Below are positions 1 through 7,991 of a DNA stretch of 63,478 nt, in pieces. The position numbers and the translations under genes are program-made. The notes beneath the pieces are model-generated. The model did no database searches. It was not told the DNA's origin and saw nothing but the letters and a program-made list of their open reading frames with translations. Source of the DNA: a virus; IMG/VR virus record IMGVR_UViG_3300009596_000001, positions 1 through 63,478 of that record, one strand, 5' to 3'. Within the stretch, counting starts at the first letter, position 1. Each line of letters opens with the position of its first letter.

Positions 1-123
1 GGAGACATAACTCCATTAAGCGAAAGGTCACTACGAGGGATAAACAGGGAAGACATGCAACCTCCGGGTAGGGGACTTCTACAAATTTGGAGGTGACCTT
101 TCTTGATTAAAATCTTCACTGCC
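1..123. repeat. Left copy of 123-bp terminal direct repeat
   Basis: These bases are identical to the last 123 bases of the window. Bases 1-96 are the final 31 codons and stop of the ATP-grasp gene whose full copy ends at 63451; bases 103-123 open the lipoprotein gene. Coding sequence runs cleanly through the junction, so this looks like the overlap left when a circular or circularly permuted genome is cut at an arbitrary point, giving a unit length of 63,355 bp. A true short terminal repeat cannot be excluded from sequence alone. Confidence 0.93.
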
Positions 124-756
124 TTTGCTGTTGCCCTTCTCTTTTCTTGTAACAAACCGCCATTCAACCTTGATATCACTTATTCTTCTGCTATTAATGG
201 CACTTTTTACGATACTAAATCGGGTTACCTTGCAGGGTTGCTAATCGTTGACGGCAAGAAAATAGGGGAGTTTCCTATTACTTCATCCAAAGTTCGTGGC
301 GGATTTGTTTGCTTTAAAAGCGGTTATGTAGAAGCAGGTTACTTCAAAGTCATAGACAACAAACTCTACTTCTCCCGGAACCACCTTACTTACAGTCACC
401 TTCCAGAAAAAAGTCGTGGAACGGTTGTTAACGATGAATTCCTCAAACAAGTCAAGTGGGCTATAACAGGTGGGGGATTGTTTTTACTTGAAGGTGAACC
501 TGTTAAAAGGGTTGGTGCAAAAGAAAACCTATCTTCCTACATCGTCAACCACAAACGCTATTCAGCGCTATTGCTTCACAAAGACAAGAAGACAATAACT
601 GGGATTATCGTTCGTGGGATTAAACCTGAAGAGTTAGCAAAATCCCTTGTAGGTAAATATTCTGCCTTACTTCGGTTAGATGGCGGCTCATCAACAACCT
701 ACTTCAAAAACAAAAAGAAGCCATCATGGATTAACAATTGTGTCGGAGTGCGCTAA
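103..756 (+). CDS. Phosphodiester glycosidase (NAGPA-domain) lipoprotein
   Basis: The 217-residue protein resembles the phosphodiester glycosidase family related to the mammalian uncovering enzyme, which cleaves sugar-phosphodiester bonds. Visible family features are an early NGTFYD segment followed by a G-x-L-I-V-D-G-K strand, and the C-terminal LLRLDGGSSTTYF signature. The N terminus has a short hydrophobic stretch ending in LLFSC, a lipobox that predicts a lipid-anchored envelope protein. The start is TTG, chosen because GGAGGTG lies 7 bases upstream and overlaps the stop of the ATP-grasp gene in the circular map. It belongs to the end of the late operon, followed by a secreted protease. 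The substrate is unknown; a host surface glycan or exopolysaccharide is an inference. Confidence 0.72.
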   Translation: MIKIFTAFAVALLFSCNKPPFNLDITYSSAINGTFYDTKSGYLAGLLIVDGKKIGEFPITSSKVRGGFVCFKSGYVEAGYFKVIDNKLYFSRNHLTYSHLPEKSRGTVVNDEFLKQVKWAITGGGLFLLEGEPVKRVGAKENLSSYIVNHKRYSALLLHKDKKTITGIIVRGIKPEELAKSLVGKYSALLRLDGGSSTTYFKNKKKPSWINNCVGVR

Positions 757-793
757 AATCTATAGCGATATTTGCTCAAGGAGGTGTAGTGAA

Positions 794-1582
794 ATGAAGC
801 GTATCTATGTTGCATGGTTACTATGGTTGCTGTGTTTGTCACTGCTGTCGGTGGCGTTTGTTCTTCCGTCACAAAACGAAATTGAAGAGGCTGTCCTGAA
901 ACCCTCTGTCCAAATCGCCTACTTTGAAGGCATCGGAGGGGCTACTGCAGAATGGGTTTCCGCAGGTTCAGGCGTTGTCTTCAAGACACCTAAAGGTGTC
1001 TTCATTTTGACCGCTGCCCATGTGATTGAACATGCGAGGAAGACCTACTACGATGAAGACAGCGGCGAGCAACCCAACAACAAAAGGAAAGAACAGTATG
1101 ACGATGTGATGGCGATTATGGAGCGGGTAAAGGATGGAATTGTGACGGGAGAATTACGGATTAGGTGTAAGGTCTTAAAGGTTTCTAAAGTTGATGAAGA
1201 AGGCGGAGAAGACATTGCTGTCTTGCAACCTTACGAAGACTTGTTCCCTGCTGGCGCTAAACCCCTTCCTAAAGACAGACAAGTCTATGTAGGACAATTT
1301 GTCTATCACTGCGGCTCACTGCTGGGAGAGTTAGTCAACTCTGTTACTTTCGGTGTTATTTCTTCTGTTTCCAGAATGTATCGCAACAAACCCTTCATCC
1401 AGTTATCAACAACAGCATTGCCCGGTTCCAGTGGCGGAGGAATTTTTGTTGTAGAAGATGACAAGTGCTACTATGCGGGAATGCTTACTCGTGGAACTGG
1501 CGAAACCATCAACCTTGCAATCCCGATTACCCGTATCCGCAAAGTCTTAGAGGAGTGGAAAATGGGGTTCATTCTGGAGTAA
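794..1582 (+). CDS. Secreted trypsin-like (HtrA-type) serine protease
   Basis: A 262-residue chymotrypsin-fold protease. The triad is readable: His76 in LTAAHV, Asp140 in EDIAVL and Ser213 in PGSSGGG. A hydrophobic N-terminal segment (about residues 5-25) is a signal peptide or anchor, so it should act outside the cytoplasm. The His-Asp spacing carries a long charged insertion. No PDZ domain follows, unlike DegP. The ATG start is set by AAGGAGGTG about 6 bases upstream; the frame is open further 5' but without a site. This is the last gene of the rightward operon and its 3' end overlaps the convergent methylase gene by 36 bp. Possible roles are envelope processing, host lysis or superinfection exclusion; none is shown by the sequence. 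Confidence 0.85.
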   Translation: MKRIYVAWLLWLLCLSLLSVAFVLPSQNEIEEAVLKPSVQIAYFEGIGGATAEWVSAGSGVVFKTPKGVFILTAAHVIEHARKTYYDEDSGEQPNNKRKEQYDDVMAIMERVKDGIVTGELRIRCKVLKVSKVDEEGGEDIAVLQPYEDLFPAGAKPLPKDRQVYVGQFVYHCGSLLGELVNSVTFGVISSVSRMYRNKPFIQLSTTALPGSSGGGIFVVEDDKCYYAGMLTRGTGETINLAIPITRIRKVLEEWKMGFILE

Positions 1583-2539
1583 CGGTTTACTTCCCGTAGG
1601 CGGTTCATAGTTAAGCCAAACAAATTCTTCTGCATACTCGTGCCTTTCTCCCGGTGCAACAACTCTCTGTCGCTTGGCAAACAGCCCCAGACTTATTTTT
1701 TTCCAACCCCTTCTTTCCAATTCACTGTAGATTTCATTGTCGTAACCTGATAGAATTATCTTCGCTTTCATTTCAGCGATTATTTCAACCATCTCCTTGT
1801 GGTCTTCGTCCGTGAATTCCAAGAAGTAGTAATCGTCCTTGTTTCTGGTGCTATGAACATATGGCGGGTCCATGTAAATAAGTGCTTCAGGAAAATCATA
1901 ATGTTTTATGACATCCTTGTAGTCTTTACAATAAATATGTGCGTGACGAAGCCGTGAATGCATATGATACAGGACAAGAATTTTCTGGGGCGTAACTTTC
2001 TGTCTTGGAATGCGCATGATAGGGTAAACCTTACTTTGTGGAAAAGCACCCCTATCTATCGTAAGGGCGTTCCACATAAAAAAGTTTGCCGCAACTTCTA
2101 TCAACACATCTTCAGGAACTTTGTCCATTATTTCCTCGGCGGTTTTAAACGAGTATAGAAATTGGATATGGTCTTTCATCTTGGAGGCATATTCTACTAA
2201 CTTCCATTCGTGCTGCGGCACCATCCATACTGTTCGGATAAAACGATTGAAAAGGTTGGGATTTTGTAAGACAGTGTAGAAACAGTAGAGAATTCGGTAG
2301 ATGTCGTTTACAATCTCCAATAAAGAAGGTTTCTTTTGGAAGAAGACATGCCCGCCGCCAAAGAAAGGTTCAACATAAACTTCGTGCGGCGGAAACAAGG
2401 CGATAATCTTAGGGGCTTGATAGAATTTGCCACCAATATAACATATGTTGCTTCTCTGTGGCGGCTCTCCCAAAATTTCACGGTCAATTTCTATTATCGT
2501 ATCCACAACTTCTTCCCAAGTAGGCAACTGTTCTTCCAT
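1547..2539 (-). CDS. D12-class DNA adenine N6-methyltransferase
   Basis: A 330-residue SAM-dependent enzyme that methylates adenine in DNA. The SAM-binding motif EPFFGGG (residues 57-63, the D12 form of motif I) and the catalytic DPPY (224-227) are both present in the order typical of Dam/DpnM-type enzymes. Residues 1-30 before the first conserved block have no recognised function. AAGGAG lies 9 bases upstream of the ATG. It is the last gene of the leftward operon. No cognate endonuclease is nearby, so a solitary protective or regulatory methylase is likely. The target site cannot be deduced. Confidence 0.9.
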   Translation of the reverse strand: MEEQLPTWEEVVDTIIEIDREILGEPPQRSNICYIGGKFYQAPKIIALFPPHEVYVEPFFGGGHVFFQKKPSLLEIVNDIYRILYCFYTVLQNPNLFNRFIRTVWMVPQHEWKLVEYASKMKDHIQFLYSFKTAEEIMDKVPEDVLIEVAANFFMWNALTIDRGAFPQSKVYPIMRIPRQKVTPQKILVLYHMHSRLRHAHIYCKDYKDVIKHYDFPEALIYMDPPYVHSTRNKDDYYFLEFTDEDHKEMVEIIAEMKAKIILSGYDNEIYSELERRGWKKISLGLFAKRQRVVAPGERHEYAEEFVWLNYEPPTGSKPLLQNEPHFPLL

Positions 2540-2566
2540 GTCTTACTTCTCCTTTTCCGCATAACA

Positions 2567-2590
2567 CCCGCCCCCAGTGATGGGGGCGGG
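2567..2590. other. Perfect 10-bp GC hairpin upstream of the methylase gene
   Basis: CCCGCCCCCA and TGGGGGCGGG form a perfect stem around a 4-base loop, 28 bases upstream of the methylase start. Neither strand has a T run after it, so it is not a standard intrinsic terminator. It may reduce read-through or protect mRNA ends in the leftward transcript. Confidence 0.6.
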
Positions 2591-2623
2591 CTGGCAATCC
2601 TTCAACATTGCGGGAAATAGGCT

Positions 2624-2650
2624 CTTGCCTGTTCCCGTCAAGCAGGCAAG
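2624..2650. other. 8-bp hairpin at the 3' end of the upstream gene
   Basis: CTTGCCTG and CAGGCAAG pair across an 11-base loop that includes the stop codon of the 164-residue protein gene. Together with the GC hairpin about 35 bases away it makes a two-stem-loop segment in the leftward mRNA. Confidence 0.5.
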
Positions 2651-3132
2651 ATGCCCTTCTTCGCCGCATTCAACTCTTCTTTGCCTTCGTCTCTGGCGGC
2701 TGGCTGGTCTTTGACACCTTCGTCTGGGGGTTGGGAATGTGTCCCTTCCCCGACCGTTCCTTCCTCTTGAAAGGCGACAACTTCTTGCTCGCAGGTGCGT
2801 CTCTGAAGGACATCTCTGTCACCTCCTCTATTTAGAATTCTGTTAACTGAATGCGCAGAGGAAAGAATAAACAGTGTCGTCGCTAATTGGTAAGCATCAT
2901 CGGTAGTCAGTAACAGGGTAACAGCAATACTTCGTTTGGCATCGCTGATAAATAGAATAACGGAATTGTCGCTCTGTCGGAATTTATCGGGGAGTTTTTC
3001 TTTCAACACATCTGGAATAGAGACAAGGTCTACATAGATGTTGTTGGAAGATGGTATCAACACGACAGACACCATCGTTGCTGTTTCGTTGTCTACCTTG
3101 TTAATCGGCAAGTCAAACACTTCTTGTGACAT
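2638..3132 (-). CDS. Unknown protein, 164 aa
   Basis: Not recognised. The first 110 residues alternate hydrophobic strands and short helices and look like a compact alpha/beta domain; the last 55 residues are polar and rich in Glu, Gln and Gly, probably disordered. The ATG start overlaps the exonuclease stop (TGATG) and has CAGGTG 7 bases upstream, so translation is probably coupled. It sits directly downstream of the Bet/exonuclease pair and may be a recombination accessory factor; single-strand binding proteins also have an acidic tail, but no OB-fold signature was identified. Confidence 0.7.
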   Translation of the reverse strand: MSQEVFDLPINKVDNETATMVSVVLIPSSNNIYVDLVSIPDVLKEKLPDKFRQSDNSVILFISDAKRSIAVTLLLTTDDAYQLATTLFILSSAHSVNRILNRGGDRDVLQRRTCEQEVVAFQEEGTVGEGTHSQPPDEGVKDQPAARDEGKEELNAAKKGILPA

Positions 3133-4169
3133 CACTTTTCACCTGCCTTGTTAACGATAATTTGTGTGACTTCTACGGCTTTCATCGGCGGGACTATATT
3201 ATGCGCTTCTAAAAGCGATTTCGCAAGGGTAGTATCTAACCTGTGTTGTATTATCCGCTTGATTTGTATTGTGCCATAGTGAGTTTCGTAAGTTCTGTCA
3301 GGTGGAAGGAGTTCAATTAGTTGTGCTCGTAGAAGTTTCTGCTGCTCTCGGTAGGGTTGAAGTTCCTGTTCAACTTCGTCTATGATATGTGTGACTTTGA
3401 TGTAGTTGTTGATGAGTTCTTCAAGTCGGCTTGCAACGGTTGGGTCGCCTGCAGTTGCGATAAGTTCATTTCTGGCGGTAGAGTTGGGGTGACAAATGTG
3501 GTAGAAGTAACAGAGTGCTGTGCCTTCTCGGGTTACGAATTTACAGGGGTAACTATCTGCTCTATAGCGTGGAAGAATTTCGTCATACCTGTCAGAATTC
3601 TGAAGTGCGTTTTTCACGGTGGTAACGAAGGGGAACACTTCTTCTTGAAGGATTTGGACAATGTCTTCGTCGGTAAAGATAACGGTGCTGTAACGGGTCG
3701 GGTTGGTTCTGTCAACATAGTAAAGGACAGCATGGGATGCTTGGACTAACGCAGCATAAATCGCAATCTGTCGCCTATGGGAAGGATAATTGGCTGTGGA
3801 AACAACAGACGGGCTGACGAATTTGAAGTCGTAAACAACTACTTTATCATCCTTCTTAGCGAGTAAGTCAATTCTGGCATCCCAAGTCACTCCAAACAGC
3901 GTTGCGGTTACGGGAACTTCAACTTGGACATCCCAGCCTTCTTCTTCAAGCAGTTTTGCAACTTTGGGAACAAAGTATTCGTGTAGCGCTTGTCCAATCT
4001 GTCCAAGCCAACCAATGTCCCGCCACGATAACGGGTTTCCATTTTCGGGTTGGGTTATGCGGAAGAAGACGCAGCGTTCACAAGTTAGTTGGCTCGGTTT
4101 CCAATTCTCCCATTTCAACGCTTCCGGTGTCGGCAGATACAGAGGCGGTGTAAGTTCGTGCCTGTCCAT
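3132..4169 (-). CDS. PD-(D/E)XK exonuclease, Cas4/RecB-like with Fe-S cysteines
   Basis: A 345-residue nuclease that probably resects dsDNA ends for recombination. Motifs in order: Cys30 and Cys33 (LTCERC), His63 in ALHEYF, Asp101 in DARIDLL, Asp114-x-Lys116 in YDFKF, the Q-x3-Y motif (Gln134, Tyr138), then Cys209, Cys220 and Cys226. N- and C-terminal cysteines bracketing the nuclease core are the 4Fe-4S arrangement of Cas4/AddB-type nucleases. The last 100 residues are helical and charged. GGAGGTG precedes the ATG. The start lies 92 bp inside the bet gene, so the two are probably translated together and act as an exonuclease-annealase pair. No Cas1/Cas2 is present, so a CRISPR adaptation role is not suggested. 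Confidence 0.85.
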   Translation of the reverse strand: MDRHELTPPLYLPTPEALKWENWKPSQLTCERCVFFRITQPENGNPLSWRDIGWLGQIGQALHEYFVPKVAKLLEEEGWDVQVEVPVTATLFGVTWDARIDLLAKKDDKVVVYDFKFVSPSVVSTANYPSHRRQIAIYAALVQASHAVLYYVDRTNPTRYSTVIFTDEDIVQILQEEVFPFVTTVKNALQNSDRYDEILPRYRADSYPCKFVTREGTALCYFYHICHPNSTARNELIATAGDPTVASRLEELINNYIKVTHIIDEVEQELQPYREQQKLLRAQLIELLPPDRTYETHYGTIQIKRIIQHRLDTTLAKSLLEAHNIVPPMKAVEVTQIIVNKAGEK

Positions 4170-4971
4170 TTATATCACCTCCCATTTCTTCTGGAATGTA
4201 TAGACCCGAAAGCAAATCGGGAAATGCTTTCCGAAAGGCATGCGCCTCTGCGACCTTCTGTATCATTGTCGCAGGCATTACCTTCCACGAAGCCTTTTCC
4301 CGATTATATTCGGACAACAACACTTTCTGCCACACCTCCGTGATTTTCCCCTCCTGCTCAAGATAAACAACGCACCAACCGCCGTAGAGCGTCCAGCCCG
4401 GAGGAACAAATGCTCCTTCAACTTCCATTATGTCAACCTCGTGCTGGGAAAGTTCGTCTTCTATTTTGTGAAGTTCAAGGAGCGCTTCCAATATCTCGGC
4501 TTTGTGTTCGGACACTTTATCAGCAATTTCTCGTAGTAACTTCTCTGTTTTTTGTAAAAATTCATGTCGTTTCTTGTCGGGATTGCGCCGAATAACGATA
4601 ACGCCGCTTTTGAAGCCACGATAACTTTCGTGGCGGGTGGCAACCCTCATAAACGCAAACCGACTGACTATAATTTGTGCGGGTTCACGCTCGTCATACT
4701 TGACAAGGTAGGCGTCAGATAGGAACGGGTTCAAGCGATAGGTCTTACACACTGCGATGAACTTGGCGATGTCTACAAGGTTTGCTTTCGGGTTGATGAA
4801 GTCACGAACGATTTTAGGCGACAGTTTGATTTCTTGTCCTGTCCAATCCTCGTAAACGACAATAGAGGCTTGCGCCTCTGTGCCCGAGATAACAGGAGTT
4901 TGCTGCTTTTCCGTCATTTCTTCTGCGACCTCCTTTGCTCTTTGGAGTTTTTCTTTCAGTCGCTCCTGCAT
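4078..4971 (-). CDS. bet: Single-strand annealing recombinase, Bet/RecT family
   Basis: A 297-residue annealase. The Bet hallmark is clear around residues 85-115: a Phe-Ile-Ala-x-Cys-Lys helix, then LNPF, then D-A-Y-L-V-K-Y, followed by the QIIVSRFAFMRVA strand. A second conserved part near residues 225-270 contains WKVMPATMIQKVAEAHAFRKAFP. A charged helical insertion (about 145-180) interrupts the core. The protein binds ssDNA and anneals complementary strands during end-repair or replication by recombination. The last 92 bp overlap the exonuclease gene. The C-terminal 30 residues are polar and variable. Confidence 0.9.
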   Translation of the reverse strand: MQERLKEKLQRAKEVAEEMTEKQQTPVISGTEAQASIVVYEDWTGQEIKLSPKIVRDFINPKANLVDIAKFIAVCKTYRLNPFLSDAYLVKYDEREPAQIIVSRFAFMRVATRHESYRGFKSGVIVIRRNPDKKRHEFLQKTEKLLREIADKVSEHKAEILEALLELHKIEDELSQHEVDIMEVEGAFVPPGWTLYGGWCVVYLEQEGKITEVWQKVLLSEYNREKASWKVMPATMIQKVAEAHAFRKAFPDLLSGLYIPEEMGGDINGQARTYTASVSADTGSVEMGELETEPTNL

Positions 4972-4985
4972 ACTTCATCCCTCCT

Positions 4986-5627
4986 TCAAGGCAAAACTAA
5001 TATTGCTGACAATACGCCGATATATTCTGGAGGCTTTGACACGCATAGATAGTTCATATTTGTGATGACATCGTATTTGTTGTTTGAAAAACGAAACTCA
5101 CTGACAATATCAACAGGTGAATACGAGCGGGTTACTACCGAGGTCTTCAAATAACCGCAGGGAGTTAAACCCTTTAGAGGTTGGCGCAGCGGTTCTTCGG
5201 TTTCAATTACAATGGTGCAAGTGTTTGTGTGGAAGAATTCAAGGCAAGCAGAAATCGTTCCGTCCTTTGGAATTTTCTTGAACGTGAATGCAAAGATAGA
5301 TGGCACAAGGGTAGCAACAGGAATGTCAAGTTTGATGTCATTCAGTAACTTAAAGTGGGGATATTTGGGTAGGGCAGATGTGAGTTTGATGAGGTTGATG
5401 TGGTCAATTTTGGCGGCTTTTAGCGCTGCTTCTAAGGCGAGGGTTTGGTTGTCCACATCAGTTAGCCCAATCGCTGAAACAATGACAAAATGTTTCGGGA
5501 TGAAAAGCGGAACTGACCTAACCCACTTCCCTACAATTGCTGTGGCGCAAAAAACATCGCTTGAAGTTGTGGCTTCGGCATCTTCTAACTTGGCTTCAGA
5601 CATCACTTCGTCTTTGGGCTTAGCCAT
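4986..5627 (-). CDS. Pyruvoyl-dependent arginine decarboxylase homologue
   Basis: About 213 residues. The core resembles archaeal and bacterial PvlArgDC, which self-cleaves at a Ser-Ser bond to make a pyruvoyl cofactor and converts arginine to agmatine. Matching blocks (numbered from an alternative start three codons upstream) are PKHF followed by a LALEAALKAAKI-type helix; NLIKLTSALP, where the family has NLI-x-x-SSI-x-P; LVPSIFA; GTISA; and VIETE. The key residues of the Methanocaldococcus enzyme, Asn47, Ser53 and Glu109, align with Asn81, Ser87 and Glu145; Ser52 is replaced by Thr86. The ATG at 5627 is preferred because GGAAGG lies 8 bases upstream; GTG and ATG codons at 5636 and 5633 are too close. 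It sits beside the Bet gene. Function as a true decarboxylase is an inference. Confidence 0.68.
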   Translation of the reverse strand: MAKPKDEVMSEAKLEDAEATTSSDVFCATAIVGKWVRSVPLFIPKHFVIVSAIGLTDVDNQTLALEAALKAAKIDHINLIKLTSALPKYPHFKLLNDIKLDIPVATLVPSIFAFTFKKIPKDGTISACLEFFHTNTCTIVIETEEPLRQPLKGLTPCGYLKTSVVTRSYSPVDIVSEFRFSNNKYDVITNMNYLCVSKPPEYIGVLSAILVLP

Positions 5628-5636
5628 CGTCATCAC

Positions 5637-5725
5637 CTTCCTTCGTTAGGTTAGGGTTTCCCTAACCCTCATTGGTCTTCTTCATTGGTCTTCTTCATTA
5701 GTCTATTACCCAATTCAGGGCAACT
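5637..5725. other. Intergenic leader with small inverted and direct repeats
   Basis: This 89-bp gap contains GTTAGGG-ttt-CCCTAAC, a 7-bp stem, and two copies of TCATTGGTCTTCT plus a partial third. No clear promoter is seen. It may be an attenuator or operator for the decarboxylase-recombination genes. Confidence 0.35.
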
Positions 5726-7087
5726 TCAAACATCTAAATCCCCCTCAGTTTCAGCCTTTTTGCTGTCAGTTTCGTCGTTTTTGACAGAAGCCTGATGATA
5801 CTGCTGACTGATGGCTTCAATTTCGTCTCTATGCTTCCCAACCCAATCCATTATAGTGGAGTAAAGCAGTTCCTCAACCTGACTGATGCTGTTGACTTCC
5901 GACGAATAGTGATTGTTGTCAAGGGCGACAGTCGGAGTGGTTTCTAACAGGGCAAAGGTCATGGCAAGGGTCTTCCTAATTACCCCCTCTGAAGGGTCTT
6001 CCGAAGGCAGGACTAAGGCAACTTCGGGGTTGACAACAGCCTTCCGCCATTGTCTTAACAAATTGTCAAGCCATGCTGGCGCATCTTGGGTTATCAATTC
6101 TTTAAAGAAATCAAAGTAAAGATTTGTGTAACTGCGGGGAAGTAAGGAAACATGCATGCAAGCAAGAGCAGCACGACGCTGCTTGTTGGGGTCATTGAAC
6201 AAACGATAGCGATGCGGGAGTTTGCCACCAAAAATAATGTAAATTGCCCCATAAAAAATAAGTGCCCGTTCTACCGCATCTGCTATGGTTTCTAATTGCG
6301 CCTTCAACATACTCAAGTGCGGGGTGTATTCTTGCGTCCGCATCTTCTCTATCCATTTCTGAAATCGTTGTTGTCTCTCTTCTACTTCATTGGGCGACAG
6401 TTTTTCCTTCTGCATCACTATTTTCCGTAAATTTGCAGCAGCCCAGTTACAAAAAGGAGAAATACAAACCTGCTTGTAGTAGTCAGGACGATATTGTCGG
6501 TCTTTTGTTACGCCACGAGGATGGACAAGGGAGTTCACCCAGTCTAATTTCCATCCACCTGCCCGAGTTTTATACCACCGAATTACCCTGTTGCCACAAA
6601 TAATACACGATTTCCACGCTTCTCTGGATGGATAGTGTTGTTCACGGATAATTTCAAACAGCGTGTTAAGTTGCCGCAGGAAAAGTTCGTAGACAGAAAA
6701 ACATCGGGGAGAACAGAAGCGGACAGCGGAACGATAAGAGAAGAAAGGTTTACCGCAAGAAATACACGCTTTTGCGATTTCCGCACCAGAAAGCCTTGCA
6801 AGGTGATACAGCCGATAACAAAGATACTGAACAATCATCGGCAGAGAACGCTCGTAAGTCTCTCTACGGTGTTCAGGAATTTTCGCCAAATCTACTTCAA
6901 TCGTCTTATCCCAAAGCGCCACTGCTTGCCGCAATAAATGCCCTATTTCCCTAAATTCGGGAATAGGGTAATTGTCCAACTCCGCAAGCCACCTTTCTAA
7001 ATTTTCCGCTTCCACTTCCCGCATGTCCCGCCACACTATCCATGCATCTTGTTCACTTGCAACTATCAACCTTGCATGTGGTAGCAT
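5726..7087 (-). CDS. Unknown protein with two zinc-finger-like Cys clusters, 453 aa
   Basis: Not recognised. Residues 1-100 are helical. Around residues 108-130 is a C-x2-C ... C-x3-C cluster (ACISCGKPFF ... RFCSPRC), and around 160-215 a second (SCIICGN ... QVCISPFC), each a possible zinc site. The C-terminal half is mostly alpha-helical with no catalytic motif visible. Paired treble-clef-like clusters suggest nucleic-acid binding, for example a transcription or replication factor. The start overlaps the 3' end of a small zinc-finger gene upstream. It is in the leftward replication operon. Confidence 0.75.
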   Translation of the reverse strand: MLPHARLIVASEQDAWIVWRDMREVEAENLERWLAELDNYPIPEFREIGHLLRQAVALWDKTIEVDLAKIPEHRRETYERSLPMIVQYLCYRLYHLARLSGAEIAKACISCGKPFFSYRSAVRFCSPRCFSVYELFLRQLNTLFEIIREQHYPSREAWKSCIICGNRVIRWYKTRAGGWKLDWVNSLVHPRGVTKDRQYRPDYYKQVCISPFCNWAAANLRKIVMQKEKLSPNEVEERQQRFQKWIEKMRTQEYTPHLSMLKAQLETIADAVERALIFYGAIYIIFGGKLPHRYRLFNDPNKQRRAALACMHVSLLPRSYTNLYFDFFKELITQDAPAWLDNLLRQWRKAVVNPEVALVLPSEDPSEGVIRKTLAMTFALLETTPTVALDNNHYSSEVNSISQVEELLYSTIMDWVGKHRDEIEAISQQYHQASVKNDETDSKKAETEGDLDV

Positions 7088-7265
7088 GTTGATTTTCCCC
7101 CTTTTGATACTTTTGTTTGCATTTGGGGCATAACCACGCCCCTTTCTTGCTAATTCCGTTCTTCTGAAGGATGATAATCACATAGTCTATGTGCGCATGA
7201 CAACACCATGCATCACATTCCTGACACTTCCAAAAGGCATTGCTCCCGCACTCACACTTATTCAA
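7053..7265 (-). CDS. Small zinc-finger protein, 70 aa
   Basis: Contains C-x-C, C-x2-C, C-C-x2-H and C-x2-C pairs (CECG, CQEC, CCHAH, CPKC), enough for two zinc sites like a B-box or FYVE-like small domain. The start is TTG overlapping the stop of the upstream gene (TTGA), with GGAGGTG 7 bases before. It overlaps the next gene by 35 bp, so it is translationally linked to the larger Cys-cluster protein. Regulatory or protein-protein function is an inference. Confidence 0.72.
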   Translation of the reverse strand: MNKCECGSNAFWKCQECDAWCCHAHIDYVIIILQKNGISKKGAWLCPKCKQKYQKGENQHATTCKVDSCK

Positions 7266-7708
7266 CTCAAATCACCTCCAGTCAGTTCTTCTATTGCCCA
7301 TATCAAACGGTGCTTTAAGTCAACAACACACCTAACGATGTGTCTGTGATACTCAATGAAATACTCAAGATGCTCGGCGCTTTTGATGGGGAGGTTCTCT
7401 TTGAATGATGACAAGCCTTCCTTGCAAGTTAGTATATACAGTTGCTCAATTGCGTTGCGACCGTCGTCTTTTAAGATGGCGGAGATAGCGGGGTCAACCT
7501 TAACTATTTCACGAATGTTCTGTATCCATGTAAAGATGTTCTTGAATGCCACCAATGGATTGTAGAATGCCATTGTTGACCTACGGGAGCCGTAGAACAT
7601 GGAAGTTAGGATTGTTGGGACAACCATCACCTCAATATCGTCAATCCAATGTCTGAACTTCTTCACAATCTCTGCTACTTTGTTTGGATTAAACAACCCC
7701 TCTGACAT
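7262..7708 (-). CDS. Unknown helical protein, 148 aa
   Basis: Not recognised. It is mainly alpha-helical with no conserved cysteines or nucleotide-binding motif. GGAGGTG is 6 bases upstream of ATG. It overlaps its upstream neighbour by 20 bp, part of a chain of four overlapping genes after the primase-helicase, which suggests one translational unit of replication accessory proteins. Confidence 0.7.
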   Translation of the reverse strand: MSEGLFNPNKVAEIVKKFRHWIDDIEVMVVPTILTSMFYGSRRSTMAFYNPLVAFKNIFTWIQNIREIVKVDPAISAILKDDGRNAIEQLYILTCKEGLSSFKENLPIKSAEHLEYFIEYHRHIVRCVVDLKHRLIWAIEELTGGDLS

Positions 7709-7991
7709 TGTGCTTCACCTCCTTTCCATATTGCTTATGTCGTAGGATAATTCTCCGCAGTGCTTTGTTAGCATATGAAGCACTCAACGGCTCACCTTTA
7801 AGTATGTCGCAGATTTTGTAATAGAGACATATAGCAACATGATACTCGTCAACATCTTGCCCGCCAAACTCCAACTTTATTGCTTGTTCCAACAAACCTA
7901 CATCTATTTTACCTGTCTTGAAGTCAAACCACATCTCCAACAAAACTGCAACTCCCTCCACAAATTCAGAAAAGATTGATGACGCTCGCAT
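7689..7991 (-). CDS. Unknown protein, 100 aa
   Basis: Not recognised. Helical, with a central VDEYHVAICLYYKICDIL segment. The ATG at 7991 is preferred because GGAGGTG lies 6 bases upstream; the frame extends eight codons further without a site. It starts 26 bp inside the 3' end of the primase-helicase gene, implying coupled translation. Confidence 0.68.
   Translation of the reverse strand: MRASSIFSEFVEGVAVLLEMWFDFKTGKIDVGLLEQAIKLEFGGQDVDEYHVAICLYYKICDILKGEPLSASYANKALRRIILRHKQYGKEVKHNVRGVV

Noticed and set aside
1547-1582. Possible frameshift or fusion of protease and methylase
   Set aside because: They are on opposite strands and each has complete motifs; the 36-bp overlap is a normal convergent end.
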